Shown here one piece after another: positions 1 to 8,100 of a DNA stretch of 11,221 bases (position 1 is its first letter; every line of letters begins with the position of its first letter). Under the pieces are notes generated by a model. The model was not told the origin of the DNA and searched no databases. It saw only the letters and a list, made by a program, of their open reading frames with translations. Origin of the DNA: Chloroflexota bacterium (GTDB lineage Bacteria; Chloroflexota; Anaerolineae; Anaerolineales; UBA4823); NCBI GenBank assembly GCA_030613705.1, contig JAUWLJ010000035.1, forward strand, positions 1 through 11,221, given 5' to 3'. The translations under genes and the position numbers were made by a program.

Positions 1-48
1 CTCACACATCACGATAATTTCGATCTTGGTGCTATGCATCTAAGATAA
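1..48 (+). CDS. Possible 3' end of an upstream gene (partial)
   Basis: Frame 1 is open from the window edge to a TAA at 46-48, giving a 15-residue tail that ends GAMHLR. A hairpin that could terminate transcription follows 8 bases later, which fits a gene end here. Frame 2 is also open up to a TAA at 40-42, so the frame is not certain. Nothing about function can be said from so few residues. Confidence 0.3.
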   Translation, partial: LTHHDNFDLGAMHLR

Positions 49-56
49 CGCGCCTC

Positions 57-98
57 AGAGGGCGGAGGGAATAAGATCAAATAAATCCTCCGCCCTTT
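57..98 (+). terminator. GC-rich hairpin, probable intrinsic terminator
   Basis: Positions 59-68 (AGGGCGGAGG) pair perfectly with 87-96 (CCTCCGCCCT). A G-T and an A-T pair extend the stem to 57-68/87-98. The loop is about 18 bases and A/T-rich. Only a short T run (96-98) follows, so as a terminator it is imperfect. Its position between a possible gene end at 48 and the next gene at 149 supports the role. Confidence 0.5.
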
Positions 99-126
99 AA
101 CATTCACTCATCTAGTGTAATAATAT
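97..126 (+). promoter_or_regulatory. Possible sigma70-type promoter for the DUF3467-translin-nuclease group
   Basis: TTAACA at 97-102 matches five of six bases of the TTGACA -35 box. TAATAT at 121-126, 18 bases downstream, is a moderate -10 match, and the region around 118-130 is very A/T-rich. The -35 overlaps the tail of the preceding hairpin. This is by-eye matching only; other registers of the A/T-rich stretch are equally possible. Confidence 0.35.
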
Positions 127-148
127 AAATCTTAATCAGGAGCTGCAA

Positions 149-487
149 ATGCCCGATAAACCTAAAAAACCAGCCCCACAAAAATTACCACCCATGACAA
201 TTCCAGAAGATATTGAGGCGATTTACATCAACCTGGTGCGAATTGCCCACTCGCCATCAGAGATGGTCTTCGACTTTGCCCATTTACTACCCGGCTCCAG
301 ACCTGCGAAGGTCCGTACACGTATTGTCATGTCTCCTTTAGGTGCCAAGCTATTGCAACATGCACTCAGTGAGAATATCAAACGATACGAAACCTCTTTT
401 GGAGAGATTCGTCTCCCTGGGTCAAAATCACTGGCAGATTTCCTTTTTCGCCCCACTCCCCCATCTGATGAATCGCCAGAGGAATAA
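149..487 (+). CDS. DUF3467 family protein
   Basis: This 112-residue protein matches the DUF3467 pattern as I know it. A conserved core of about residues 24-92 begins with AIYINLVRIAHSPSEMVFDF, continues through a LLPGSRPAKVRTRIVMSP stretch, and ends with a KRYETSFGEI block. The N-terminus (PDKPKKPAPQKLPP) and C-terminus (PTPPSDESPEE) are proline/charge-rich and probably disordered. There is no signal peptide or membrane segment, so it is probably cytoplasmic. The start is well supported: AGGAG at 138-142 lies 6 bases before the ATG. It is the first gene of a tight group, with the translin-like gene beginning 3 bases after its stop. The biochemical function of DUF3467 is not established; co-transcription with nucleic-acid-processing genes is suggestive only. 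Confidence 0.88.
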   Translation: MPDKPKKPAPQKLPPMTIPEDIEAIYINLVRIAHSPSEMVFDFAHLLPGSRPAKVRTRIVMSPLGAKLLQHALSENIKRYETSFGEIRLPGSKSLADFLFRPTPPSDESPEE

Positions 488-490
488 GAT

Positions 491-1120
491 ATGGACCGAT
501 TAGAGAATATTGCTGAACAAATCCACCAGGCATTTCAAGCCCGAACAAGTGCTCGCGATCACGCCCTTTCACGGGCTCGCACACTTACGCGTCACTGTGC
601 AAATGCGATTCGTGCAGTCCACCGCGATGAATTCGATGTCGCTCAAGAACATCTCGATAATGCCTCCAGTATCGCCAAATCGCTGCATACTGATCTGGAG
701 GAATATCCCGATCTATATTATGCTGGATACACACAGGATGCTCTTAAGGAATATGCTGAAGCCTGTATTTTTTATGCATTGGTGGTCAACAAAGATTTAC
801 CTTCCCCACAAGAATTGGGTCTAGAAAATGCGGCCTTCTTGAATGGACTGGCTGAATCCGTGGGTGAATTTCGTCGCAGATGTTTAGATATCTTACGCCA
901 AGGATATTCTCAAGATGCTGAACAGCTTCTGCAACATATGGATGATATATATGCTGTTTTGATAACCATGGATTACCCTAATGCGATCACTGGGGGTATT
1001 CGTCGCCAAACTGATATTGCCCGCAGCATCACTGAGCGTACCCGGGGTGATTTAACCCTCAGTCTGAGACAAGAGCATCTTGAACAATCAATGCAGCGCC
1101 TGGAGGAGCGTCTGAAATAA
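491..1120 (+). CDS. Translin/TRAX-family protein (prokaryotic translin-like)
   Basis: This 209-residue, almost wholly alpha-helical protein shows the hallmarks of the translin superfamily: QDALKEYAEACIFY (residues 82-95), LPSPQELGLENAAFLNGLAE (103-122), GEFRRRCLDILRQG (125-138), MDDIYAVLITMDYPNAITGG (150-169) and the signature ERTRGDLT (182-189). In eukaryotes translin and TRAX form the C3PO endoribonuclease, whose TRAX subunit carries acidic catalytic residues; archaeal relatives are also known. Acidic candidates here are E87, E90, E122, E126, D151 and D152, but I cannot assign the active site without a structure alignment. The length is typical for the family. The ATG follows AGAGGA (478-483), which lies inside the end of the DUF3467 gene, so translation is probably coupled. 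The next gene starts 2 bases after its stop. Its substrate in bacteria is unknown to me; a cytoplasmic RNA- or DNA-binding role is inferred. Confidence 0.85.
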   Translation: MDRLENIAEQIHQAFQARTSARDHALSRARTLTRHCANAIRAVHRDEFDVAQEHLDNASSIAKSLHTDLEEYPDLYYAGYTQDALKEYAEACIFYALVVNKDLPSPQELGLENAAFLNGLAESVGEFRRRCLDILRQGYSQDAEQLLQHMDDIYAVLITMDYPNAITGGIRRQTDIARSITERTRGDLTLSLRQEHLEQSMQRLEERLK

Positions 1121-1122
1121 GC

Positions 1123-1359
1123 ATGAGTACTATTCGTGCCTCAGAATTAGGAACGTACCTCTATTGCAAACGCGCTTGGTGGTACCAAAAACAAGGCTGC
1201 TCACCAGACAATCAAAATGAGCTCGCAGCAGGCACAAAGATACATTTCCAACATACGCGCCTAGTAATGGTCAGTGGTTGCTTACGTGTTTTGGCATATG
1301 TAACTATCATTATCGCCATCGTACTCCTAGCCATCTATCTGACTGGAAAGCTGATCTAA
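1123..1359 (+). CDS. Membrane-anchored Cas4/RecB-like nuclease, N-terminal part (cut by in-frame TAA)
   Basis: This 78-residue ORF is the first part of a Cas4/Dna2-like (DUF83-type) nuclease. It opens with RASELGTYLYCKRAWWYQKQ (residues 5-24), the usual start of this family, where C15 would be the first ligand of a 4Fe-4S cluster. AAGTKIHFQHTR (35-46) holds the candidate catalytic histidine (H41 or H44). One transmembrane helix follows at about 55-74. The frame then meets TAA (1357-1359) and continues open in the same frame into the ORF at 1366, which carries the rest of the nuclease motifs. This is therefore a nonsense interruption, not a frameshift. GGAGGAG at 1102-1108 is a possible but distant ribosome binding site. 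It could be a pseudogene, a sequencing error, a recoded stop or a true two-chain protein. Confidence 0.75.
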   Translation: MSTIRASELGTYLYCKRAWWYQKQGCSPDNQNELAAGTKIHFQHTRLVMVSGCLRVLAYVTIIIAIVLLAIYLTGKLI

Positions 1360-1365
1360 ATCCCC

Positions 1366-1878
1366 TTGTTATACATAATTGGAATCTTAATCCTATTGGG
1401 AGTGGCACTCTTTTGGATATCTGGTTTGCAACGAAAGTCTGCCGGTCTCCCAGCGGGTAGAGTGATCTACACCGATCATGATCAATGGGGAAAAGTCGAA
1501 ACTCCGTTATATGATCCAACGTTCAATTTGACAGGAAAACCGGATTATTTGGTTGAAAATCATAAGGGGATTATTCCAGTGGAGGTCAAATCAAGGCGTT
1601 TGAAGACAGCCCCATATGACTCCCACATTTATCAATTAGCCGCTTACTGCTTGCTGATCGAACAAACACTTGGAATCCGACCCCCCTTTGGCATCCTTCA
1701 CTACCCCAACCAGGATATTGCCATCGATTACACAAGAGAACTTGAACAGAGTTTGATCGATCTGATCCGAGAGATTCGCTCGCAAAACCGACGTAGAGGT
1801 CTCGACCGCTCTCATCAATCGTCGAACCGCTGTCGTGGCTGTGGCTACAACTCTATTTGTGATCAGGCATTAATCTAA
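1366..1878 (+). CDS. Cas4/RecB-like PD-(D/E)XK nuclease, C-terminal part
   Basis: This is the second part of the nuclease, in the same frame as the ORF at 1123-1359. Read from a TTG at 1366 it has 170 residues. A transmembrane helix lies at about 3-20. It is followed by GKPDYLV (metal-binding D60), PVEVKS (E73 and K75 of the D-ExK core), and YDSHIYQLAAYCLLIEQ (conserved Q90). The end, NRCRGCGYNSICDQ, supplies three cysteines (C156, C159, C165) to complete a four-Cys iron-sulfur cluster with C15 of the first part. All motifs expected of an active Cas4-type nuclease are kept, so the gene does not look long decayed. I see no ribosome binding site before the TTG, and independent initiation is doubtful. 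No CRISPR array or other cas gene is present, so a role in CRISPR adaptation is not supported. Confidence 0.78.
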   Translation: MLYIIGILILLGVALFWISGLQRKSAGLPAGRVIYTDHDQWGKVETPLYDPTFNLTGKPDYLVENHKGIIPVEVKSRRLKTAPYDSHIYQLAAYCLLIEQTLGIRPPFGILHYPNQDIAIDYTRELEQSLIDLIREIRSQNRRRGLDRSHQSSNRCRGCGYNSICDQALI

Positions 1879-1957
1879 AAAGTAAGATTCTCAAACGAAG
1901 CAACTTCAATATAACTAAACCACTGTCTCTTAAAATCAGGTTATGGATAAACTCGTT

Positions 1958-1969
1958 TATAATAGCGGC
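1958..1969 (+). promoter_or_regulatory. Perfect -10 box six bases before an ATG (possible leaderless promoter of the NAD kinase)
   Basis: TATAAT at 1958-1963 is a perfect -10 consensus. The ATG at 1970 begins 6 bases later, about where transcription would start. No convincing -35 box is seen at 1934-1940, and there is no Shine-Dalgarno sequence before this ATG. The PBP-like gene at 8840 has the same arrangement. Inference only; the hexamer could occur by chance in A/T-rich DNA. Confidence 0.4.
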
Positions 1970-2842
1970 ATGCCTGAAGGGGTTTTTGGATTTCAACATA
2001 TCGCTGTCGCTCCTCATCCTGAAATTTCAGTTGCCGTTGAGGAAACAGAACACATCGTATCCTACTTGCGAGATCAAGGCCTACGAGTTACCTCTGGTCT
2101 GTTATACGATGAAAATTTGCGCCATCAGATAATTCGTGGCGATTTTGATTTATTAATTGCTTTGGGGGGCGACGGAACCATGTTGCGTGCTGGTCACCTT
2201 TGCGGACCATATGGAGTCCCCGTTCTAGGAATTAACATGGGTCGCTTCGGATTTCTGATGGAAATTCGGCAAGATGGCTGGAGAGAGGCATTCCAACGAC
2301 TACTGCAAGGAGATTTTTGGTCTGAAAAGCGGATGATGCTCAGCGCCAAACAAGTCAGGGGTGACCAGATTCTCGGGGAGTGGGATGTTGTCAACGAAGC
2401 GGTTGTCTGTAGGGGTGGTATTGTCCGTCCGATTCAATTGGAAGTCAACGTCGATGGTCGCTTCCTGGCGACCTATGTTGCGGATGGAATGATCTCTGCG
2501 ACGCCGACAGGATCAACCGCTTATGCCCTGGCGGCAGGAGGCCCGATCTTACCGCCTGAACTTCGTACAATTTTACTAGTACCAATCGCTCCTCATCTTT
2601 CGATTGATAGAGGAATCGTCCTTGCAGAAGGCTCTTCAGTGGCGATCAAAGTGCACACCACTCACCAGGCTGTGCTCAGTGTGGACGGCCAGCCACCAAT
2701 AGAATTAGCGGATGGAGATTACGTCAATATATGTGCTAGCAGCCATACACTTCAGTTTATTCGATTTCAGGATCCTGGCTATTTTTACCGAAACCTGACA
2801 CCGCATATGAATCAAAATCCATCCACTGGAATTACTCGATGA
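1970..2842 (+). CDS. nadK: NAD kinase (ATP/polyphosphate-dependent NAD+ phosphorylation to NADP+)
   Basis: This enzyme phosphorylates NAD+ to NADP+ in the cytoplasm and sets the NADP(H) pool. The family fingerprint is clear: GGDGT at about residues 66-70 (numbered from the ATG at 1970) in the phosphate-binding loop, GINMGRFGFL (87-96), VVNEAV (140-145, NE motif), ADGMISATPTGSTAYALAAG (171-190) with the TGSTAY loop, and LSVDGQ (236-241). The length, about 290 residues, is normal. The start is uncertain. An upstream in-frame ATG at 1943 would add 9 residues but has only AGG two bases away. The ATG at 1970 sits just after a TATAAT and places the first beta strand (QHIAVAPHP) about where I expect it. 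The stop overlaps the next gene's ATG (ATGA at 2839-2842), so the two are translationally coupled. Confidence 0.95.
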   Translation: MPEGVFGFQHIAVAPHPEISVAVEETEHIVSYLRDQGLRVTSGLLYDENLRHQIIRGDFDLLIALGGDGTMLRAGHLCGPYGVPVLGINMGRFGFLMEIRQDGWREAFQRLLQGDFWSEKRMMLSAKQVRGDQILGEWDVVNEAVVCRGGIVRPIQLEVNVDGRFLATYVADGMISATPTGSTAYALAAGGPILPPELRTILLVPIAPHLSIDRGIVLAEGSSVAIKVHTTHQAVLSVDGQPPIELADGDYVNICASSHTLQFIRFQDPGYFYRNLTPHMNQNPSTGITR

Positions 2843-3357
2843 CTACAGAACACCCTACCATTTATTGTGAAAATCACCCAGATGTTGAGACAACTTTACG
2901 CTGTAATCGCTGCGAGAAGCCAATATGCGTTAAATGCGCTGTATTGACCGAAACGGGATATCGATGTACAGAATGTGTGCGCGCCCAGCAAAAAACCTTC
3001 GATACAGCGACCTGGCTCGATTACATCCTTGCCATAGGTATCGCTGTCATCCTGACTTACATAGGTAGTTTATTAACCACAAGGATTGGATTCTTCACAA
3101 TCTTCGTCGCTCCCATCGCTGGGATTGTAATTGCTGAAGCAATTCGCTTTGCCATCCGTCGCCGTCGATCTAAACGGCTGTTTCAAGCTACCGCAGCTGC
3201 AACCGCCTTTGGTGGTATATTGCCTATCTTGTCGGTGTTGGCTTTGACCGGATTAGCAATCGGTTTTGTCGGTTTATTCTATTTTATTTGGCCAGTTGTT
3301 TATACTGTCTTAGTGACATCCACAGTATATTATCGATTGGCAGGTATCCGGCTTTGA
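2839..3357 (+). CDS. B-box-type zinc finger membrane protein
   Basis: This 172-residue protein has two parts. The N-terminal 46 residues contain eight regularly spaced metal ligands (C10, H13, C22, C25, C30, C33, C43, C46), as in B-box-type zinc fingers that bind two zinc ions. The rest is hydrophobic: probable membrane helices at about 60-80, 84-106 and 120-165 (the last probably two helices), with a very basic loop RRRRSKR (107-113). The finger is expected on the cytoplasmic side. Its ATG overlaps the NAD kinase stop (ATGA). Twenty-two bases separate it from recN. B-box proteins with membrane segments are, in my experience, common in Chloroflexota, but their function is unknown; protein-protein contact is likelier than DNA binding. 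Confidence 0.82.
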   Translation: MTTEHPTIYCENHPDVETTLRCNRCEKPICVKCAVLTETGYRCTECVRAQQKTFDTATWLDYILAIGIAVILTYIGSLLTTRIGFFTIFVAPIAGIVIAEAIRFAIRRRRSKRLFQATAAATAFGGILPILSVLALTGLAIGFVGLFYFIWPVVYTVLVTSTVYYRLAGIRL

Positions 3358-3379
3358 TTTATTAACTGGCCTTACGCTT

Positions 3380-5116
3380 ATGCTTGATGAATTAAGAATC
3401 GATAATTTCGCCATCATCGATCAACTTGAAATAACCTTCGATCCAGGTTTCATCACCTTTACCGGAGAAACCGGTGCAGGAAAATCGATAATTATCGACG
3501 CGGTTGAGCTTTTACTTGGGGGCCGGGCTGAGGTCTCAATGATTCGCTCGGGCGCCACAAGGGCAATGATCGAAGCCACTTTCCAGATCCCGACCTCAAA
3601 TCGAGATGCTATCCAAACTATCCTTGAGCGTGAGGATTTATTTGATGATCCTGGAATTTTCACGATTGGACGAGAAATCCGAATCGGAGGGCGCAGTGTC
3701 GCCCGAATTAACGGTCGCAATGTCAGTGCCAGCCTCTTGAAAGAAATCGGCGAATTGTTGGTAGACCTGCATGGCCAATCGGAGCATTTATCCCTTTTGC
3801 GCGTAAGGGAGCATCTAAACTTGCTCGATCGCTATGCCGGCGACGAGAAATTGCGGGAAAATTACACGCGGGTTTACCAAAACCTGGTGTCAGTAAACCG
3901 AGAATTAACCGGTCTTCGTCAAGCAGAAAGTGAATCTGCCCGGCAAATTGATGTGCTCAATTATCAAATCAATGAAATCGAATCCGCTCGTTTGGAAGCG
4001 GGAGAAGAAGAGAACCTGGTCTCAGAGCGCAACCGGTTGGCAAACGCTGAAAACCTTGCCTCTTCTACCCAACAGGCATTAATCAAGCTCGATGAGGGCA
4101 CACCAGAGTCCCCCTCTGTGACAGATCTTCTCGGACAAATACTTGATGAGATAAAAGAAGTTTCTCGAATTGATGCATCTCAAATCAGTCTCATCGAGAG
4201 TTTTCAGAGCACATTTTCTACTTTGACAGACCTTTCCCGTGAACTGCGAAATTACTTCGATGGAATTGAGTTTAATCCTGCACGCCTCAATCAAGTCGAA
4301 GAACGTTTGGAATTGATCTCCAATTTGAAACGTAAATATGGTGACACGATTCCTGCAATTCTCGATTATTTCGAGGGTGCGTTAGAGAAGAAGGAAACCA
4401 TAACTCATGCTGGAGAACGCATCGCTGAGCTAGATCAGTTAAAAAGTAAGTTGTTGATCAATCTCGGAAAAAGTGGCCAGGCGCTCTCTGAGATCAGGCA
4501 TCGAGCTGCTGAAGATATGGATAGAGAAATCGAAGCTGAGCTCGATGAGTTAAATATGTCAGGAGCTCGCTTTAAAGTAGATTTCCAGGAAAAGATCGAC
4601 CCTGAAGGGGTGCCCATCTCTGACGGACGAGTTGTGGCATATGATGCTACTGGAATAGAACAAATAGAATTCCTGATCGCTCCCAATCCAGGCGAGGGAT
4701 TAAAGCCTCTGGTTAAGATCGCTTCTGGGGGTGAAACATCACGGCTCATGTTAGCACTCAAAAATGTACTGGCACGTGCAGATAATATCCCAATACTCAT
4801 CTTTGATGAAATTGATCAAGGTATCGGAGGACGTGTTGGGACTGTGGTTGGTTACAAACTCTGGCTTCTTTCGCGCCATCACCAAGTATTGTGTATTACC
4901 CACCTTCCCCAGCTGGCTGCGTTTGGCGAGCAGCACCTCCAGGTAAGCAAGCAAATCCAGGACGGCCGCACGATTACACGTGTTATCGATCTTGATGAAG
5001 AAGATCGCTTACCTGAATTAGCTCAAATGCTTGGCGATACCAGTGAGGGTACTATGCACTCAGCTCGAGATATGTTGCAGGCAGCGTCGACACTGACAAA
5101 TCGCACACATGACTGA
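3380..5116 (+). CDS. recN: DNA repair protein RecN (SMC-like ATPase)
   Basis: RecN is a cytoplasmic SMC-like ATPase that acts early in recombinational repair of DNA double-strand breaks. At 578 residues it is close to the usual length of about 550-580. The N-terminal half has LRIDNFAIID and Walker A GETGAGKS (29-36). The central part, about 150-375, is rich in charged helices that form the coiled coil. The C-terminal half has the ABC signature SGGETSR (449-455), Walker B LIFDEID with D476 and E477, the D-loop QGIGGR, and the switch histidine in CITHLPQLAAFG. Everything needed for activity is present. No clear Shine-Dalgarno sequence precedes the ATG; the upstream gene ends 22 bases before it. 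The end overlaps the next ATG by 8 bases. I see no LexA box, though a group-specific SOS box would escape me. Confidence 0.97.
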   Translation: MLDELRIDNFAIIDQLEITFDPGFITFTGETGAGKSIIIDAVELLLGGRAEVSMIRSGATRAMIEATFQIPTSNRDAIQTILEREDLFDDPGIFTIGREIRIGGRSVARINGRNVSASLLKEIGELLVDLHGQSEHLSLLRVREHLNLLDRYAGDEKLRENYTRVYQNLVSVNRELTGLRQAESESARQIDVLNYQINEIESARLEAGEEENLVSERNRLANAENLASSTQQALIKLDEGTPESPSVTDLLGQILDEIKEVSRIDASQISLIESFQSTFSTLTDLSRELRNYFDGIEFNPARLNQVEERLELISNLKRKYGDTIPAILDYFEGALEKKETITHAGERIAELDQLKSKLLINLGKSGQALSEIRHRAAEDMDREIEAELDELNMSGARFKVDFQEKIDPEGVPISDGRVVAYDATGIEQIEFLIAPNPGEGLKPLVKIASGGETSRLMLALKNVLARADNIPILIFDEIDQGIGGRVGTVVGYKLWLLSRHHQVLCITHLPQLAAFGEQHLQVSKQIQDGRTITRVIDLDEEDRLPELAQMLGDTSEGTMHSARDMLQAASTLTNRTHD

Positions 5117-8100
5117 TCTGCAGATCAACCTTCTTGGTCCTCCAGAAATACGCTGGGAACAACAACTTATCAATGTAAACAGACGCACTCCGCGCACACT
5201 TCTCTTTTATCTCGCATCCCAAGGGAAGTTCGTCGGACGGGGAAAACTACTTAATCTTTTCTGGGAAGATTCTTCACCGAAAGTTGCCCGTAGCCGTCTG
5301 CGGGAAGCGCTAAGTAGAATCCGAGCTGAAATCCCAGATCCGGTTGTTCTCACAACCCATAATGATTTAGTCGGTTTAGACATATCGAAATCATATGTCG
5401 ACCAAAGACTTTTTTTGAATCTACTAGACTCGATCGGCAACCAGCCTTGGACTATCCCGCCAGATAAATCACTTCCTGAGACGACTTTACAATCCATGCT
5501 TCGTGCCGCGAATTTATGGCGCGGCTCTCAATTTATGGAAGGTGCAGAATTACCCAGTTCTCGTCTGCTTGAGGATTGGTGGCAACAATCAAACTTGCAG
5601 CTGACTCACCTTCGCACCCGTTTGTTCATAAGAATTTGTGATCATAATCGAGTTTCTGGACAGTTAGAAGACGCTCTCAAATTTGCACTTAAAGCGTTGG
5701 AAAACGATAATTTCAACGAGGATTTGCATTTCAAAGTATTAAGCCTGCTCGTCGATATGGGGCAATACCAAGAAGCCCGACAATATTATTCCTCTGTAGC
5801 AAAACTGTTAAACGATGAGTTTGATGCTCAACCATCCCAGCAGCTTGTCTCAATTTATCGCCAAATCAAGAGAAGAAGACTGTCAACCAATCAATCCTCA
5901 CAACCTGATTGGCGCATCCTGGCGAGTGTTCACACTCCGTTTGTGGGTAGACAATCGGAATTCACCCAATTACAAGATGCTTTGGGAACTGGAGGAGGCT
6001 GTATCGTATCTGGTGAATCGGGTTTGGGTAAAACCCGCCTTGTTCAAGAATTCTGTGAATTATTTGCCAGCGACCGAAGAATTTTTGTCACTCATTGTCG
6101 ACCCGCTGAGATCAACCTCCCTTTTCAACCTGTCATTGAACTGCTCCGCAACCAAATTTCCACTGCAGAATGGCAAAACCTACCAAGTATTTGGGCTGAA
6201 CCCCTCGCCCTTCTTATCTCAGAGCTGTCATCCATCTATCCATCACAGACTCCTCAAACAACCTCATATGATCCAAGTCAAAATCGCTCAACTTTATTGG
6301 AAGGAATACGGCAAGTGTTCTTACTGGTTGCTCAAAAGAACAATATAGTGTTATTCCTTGATGACGTTCAATGGGCTGATGAAGCATCCCTGGCAACAAT
6401 TTCATATTTGATTGAACGCCCTCCTTTTGATCGCAGAGCACTTAGCATTCTTGCTGCTCGCATAGACGAGAACAACGAGAATCTTAATTATTTTCTCTCA
6501 TCGAATCAAACTTCTTCCAGATTGAATAATATTGAATTAGAACGTCTTCGTCCAAAGGAAATTTCAGGTCTTGGAAGATATGTGATGGGATATCCATTAG
6601 ACCAAGAATTGGTCGATCAGCTGGAACTGGAAACTGGCGGTAATCCATTTATTATTCTTGAGACGTTACGGTCAGTCCAAGAATCAGAAACCCACTCTGG
6701 ACCATCAAGTCACTCGAAGTTGCCCTTAGCTAAAAGCGTCTATTCCTTGATCCAATACAGAATCGAACGGTTAAGCCCATTAGCGCGTGAGACCAGTGAG
6801 TTTGCTGCTGTTCTTGGTACGGAATTTGATCCTGAGTTGATCAGCATTGCCAGCCAGCATAATTTTTCCATTATCGCGCGTGCAATTGAGGAGTTGAAGC
6901 AGCGCAACCTTATTGAAGCGATTAATCGACCATCTCAAGATACCTATTGGCGGTTCATCCACGACAAAATCCGGGAAACTATACTGCTGGATACCAATCC
7001 CATCCGCTTACGTTTCTTGCATGAGCATATCGCCCGGGCATTAGAAATCAGCCTGGATTCTCGAAAAGGAAGTCAAGCAGCAGTTATGGCGCAACATTAT
7101 GAATTGGCTGGAAAGTTGGCACCCGCGCTAATTTATTGGTTGAAAGCTGCCCAATGGGCGCGCCAGCTTTTTGCACCAGCTGAAGCCGATCAAATTTTTT
7201 CCCGGGCAGAGAAGTTGATCATCAACTCAAACGAAGTAATCAGCGATGAACTCATTCATGATTTCTATGCTGAAAGAACCGAGATGGCGTATGAGCTACA
7301 AGATGTTCAAACGATTCGAGAGCAAAATTCTACATTATTGAAATTGGGCAGGGAAAGACGTAGCCAGTTATTAATTGGTACGGCCCTGGATGGTTTAAGT
7401 GACGCTTGCATGGCTGAGAACCAATTTGAGGAAGGTTTGACATATACCGACCAGGCGATCTCTTATCTCAACCAAACTGACCATGCTTTTGAGAAGATGG
7501 ACACCCACATTCATCGCGGTGTTTTCCTGTACATGTTGGGGAGAATTGACGAAGCCATCCAATCATTCGAACTGGCTCTCACGCTTGGTGATGGTGACCA
7601 TAACCCGCAAATACAACGCGCGATGGCTAATTGTCATTACCAACTGGCTCTCACTCGAACTTTATCTGGTTTCCCCAAACTCGGTTTAGAACAAGCCTCT
7701 ATGTCGTTGAAGATTGCGAATACCATCGGACATCATCACATTGCTGTCACTGCATATATTGCTTCTTCCCTAGCGTATTATTACATGGCTGACTTTAGTA
7801 AAGCCCGGCAGGATAACAAAGAGGGTATTGAGCTTGCTGAACGAATACAAGCCAACCGCATGCTTGGGTATTTATACGCAATCCAGGGGTTTCTGAATAT
7901 CGCTTCCGGGGATCTAGGTGCAGCATACGAGTCTTCCCAATCTGTCTCGAAAATTGGGGAAGCTTATCACTACCAGGATATCCGCTCGATTAGTTACCGC
8001 ATATTGGGTGATATATTTCTAGTACTTGAAGCACCTTCCAAGGCATGTGAGTTTTTTCAACAAGGTTTAACCCTCGGCAATCGTGATTTTTGGGGGTTGG

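Noticed and set aside
1340..1366. Frameshift as the cause of the split nuclease
   Set aside because: Both ORFs are in the same frame; only a TAA codon separates them, so it is a nonsense interruption.
1123..1878. CRISPR-Cas locus implied by the Cas4-like nuclease
   Set aside because: No repeats, spacers, cas1 or cas2 are present in the window; stand-alone Cas4-like nucleases are common.
1879..1942. Terminator between the nuclease and NAD kinase genes
   Set aside because: No inverted repeat followed by a T run can be found in this A/T-rich gap.
5815..6348. 177-codon + strand ORF in another frame inside the regulator gene
   Set aside because: It lies wholly within the regulator, whose frame encodes recognisable BTAD and Walker A motifs at the same place; the alternative frame has no recognisable domain.
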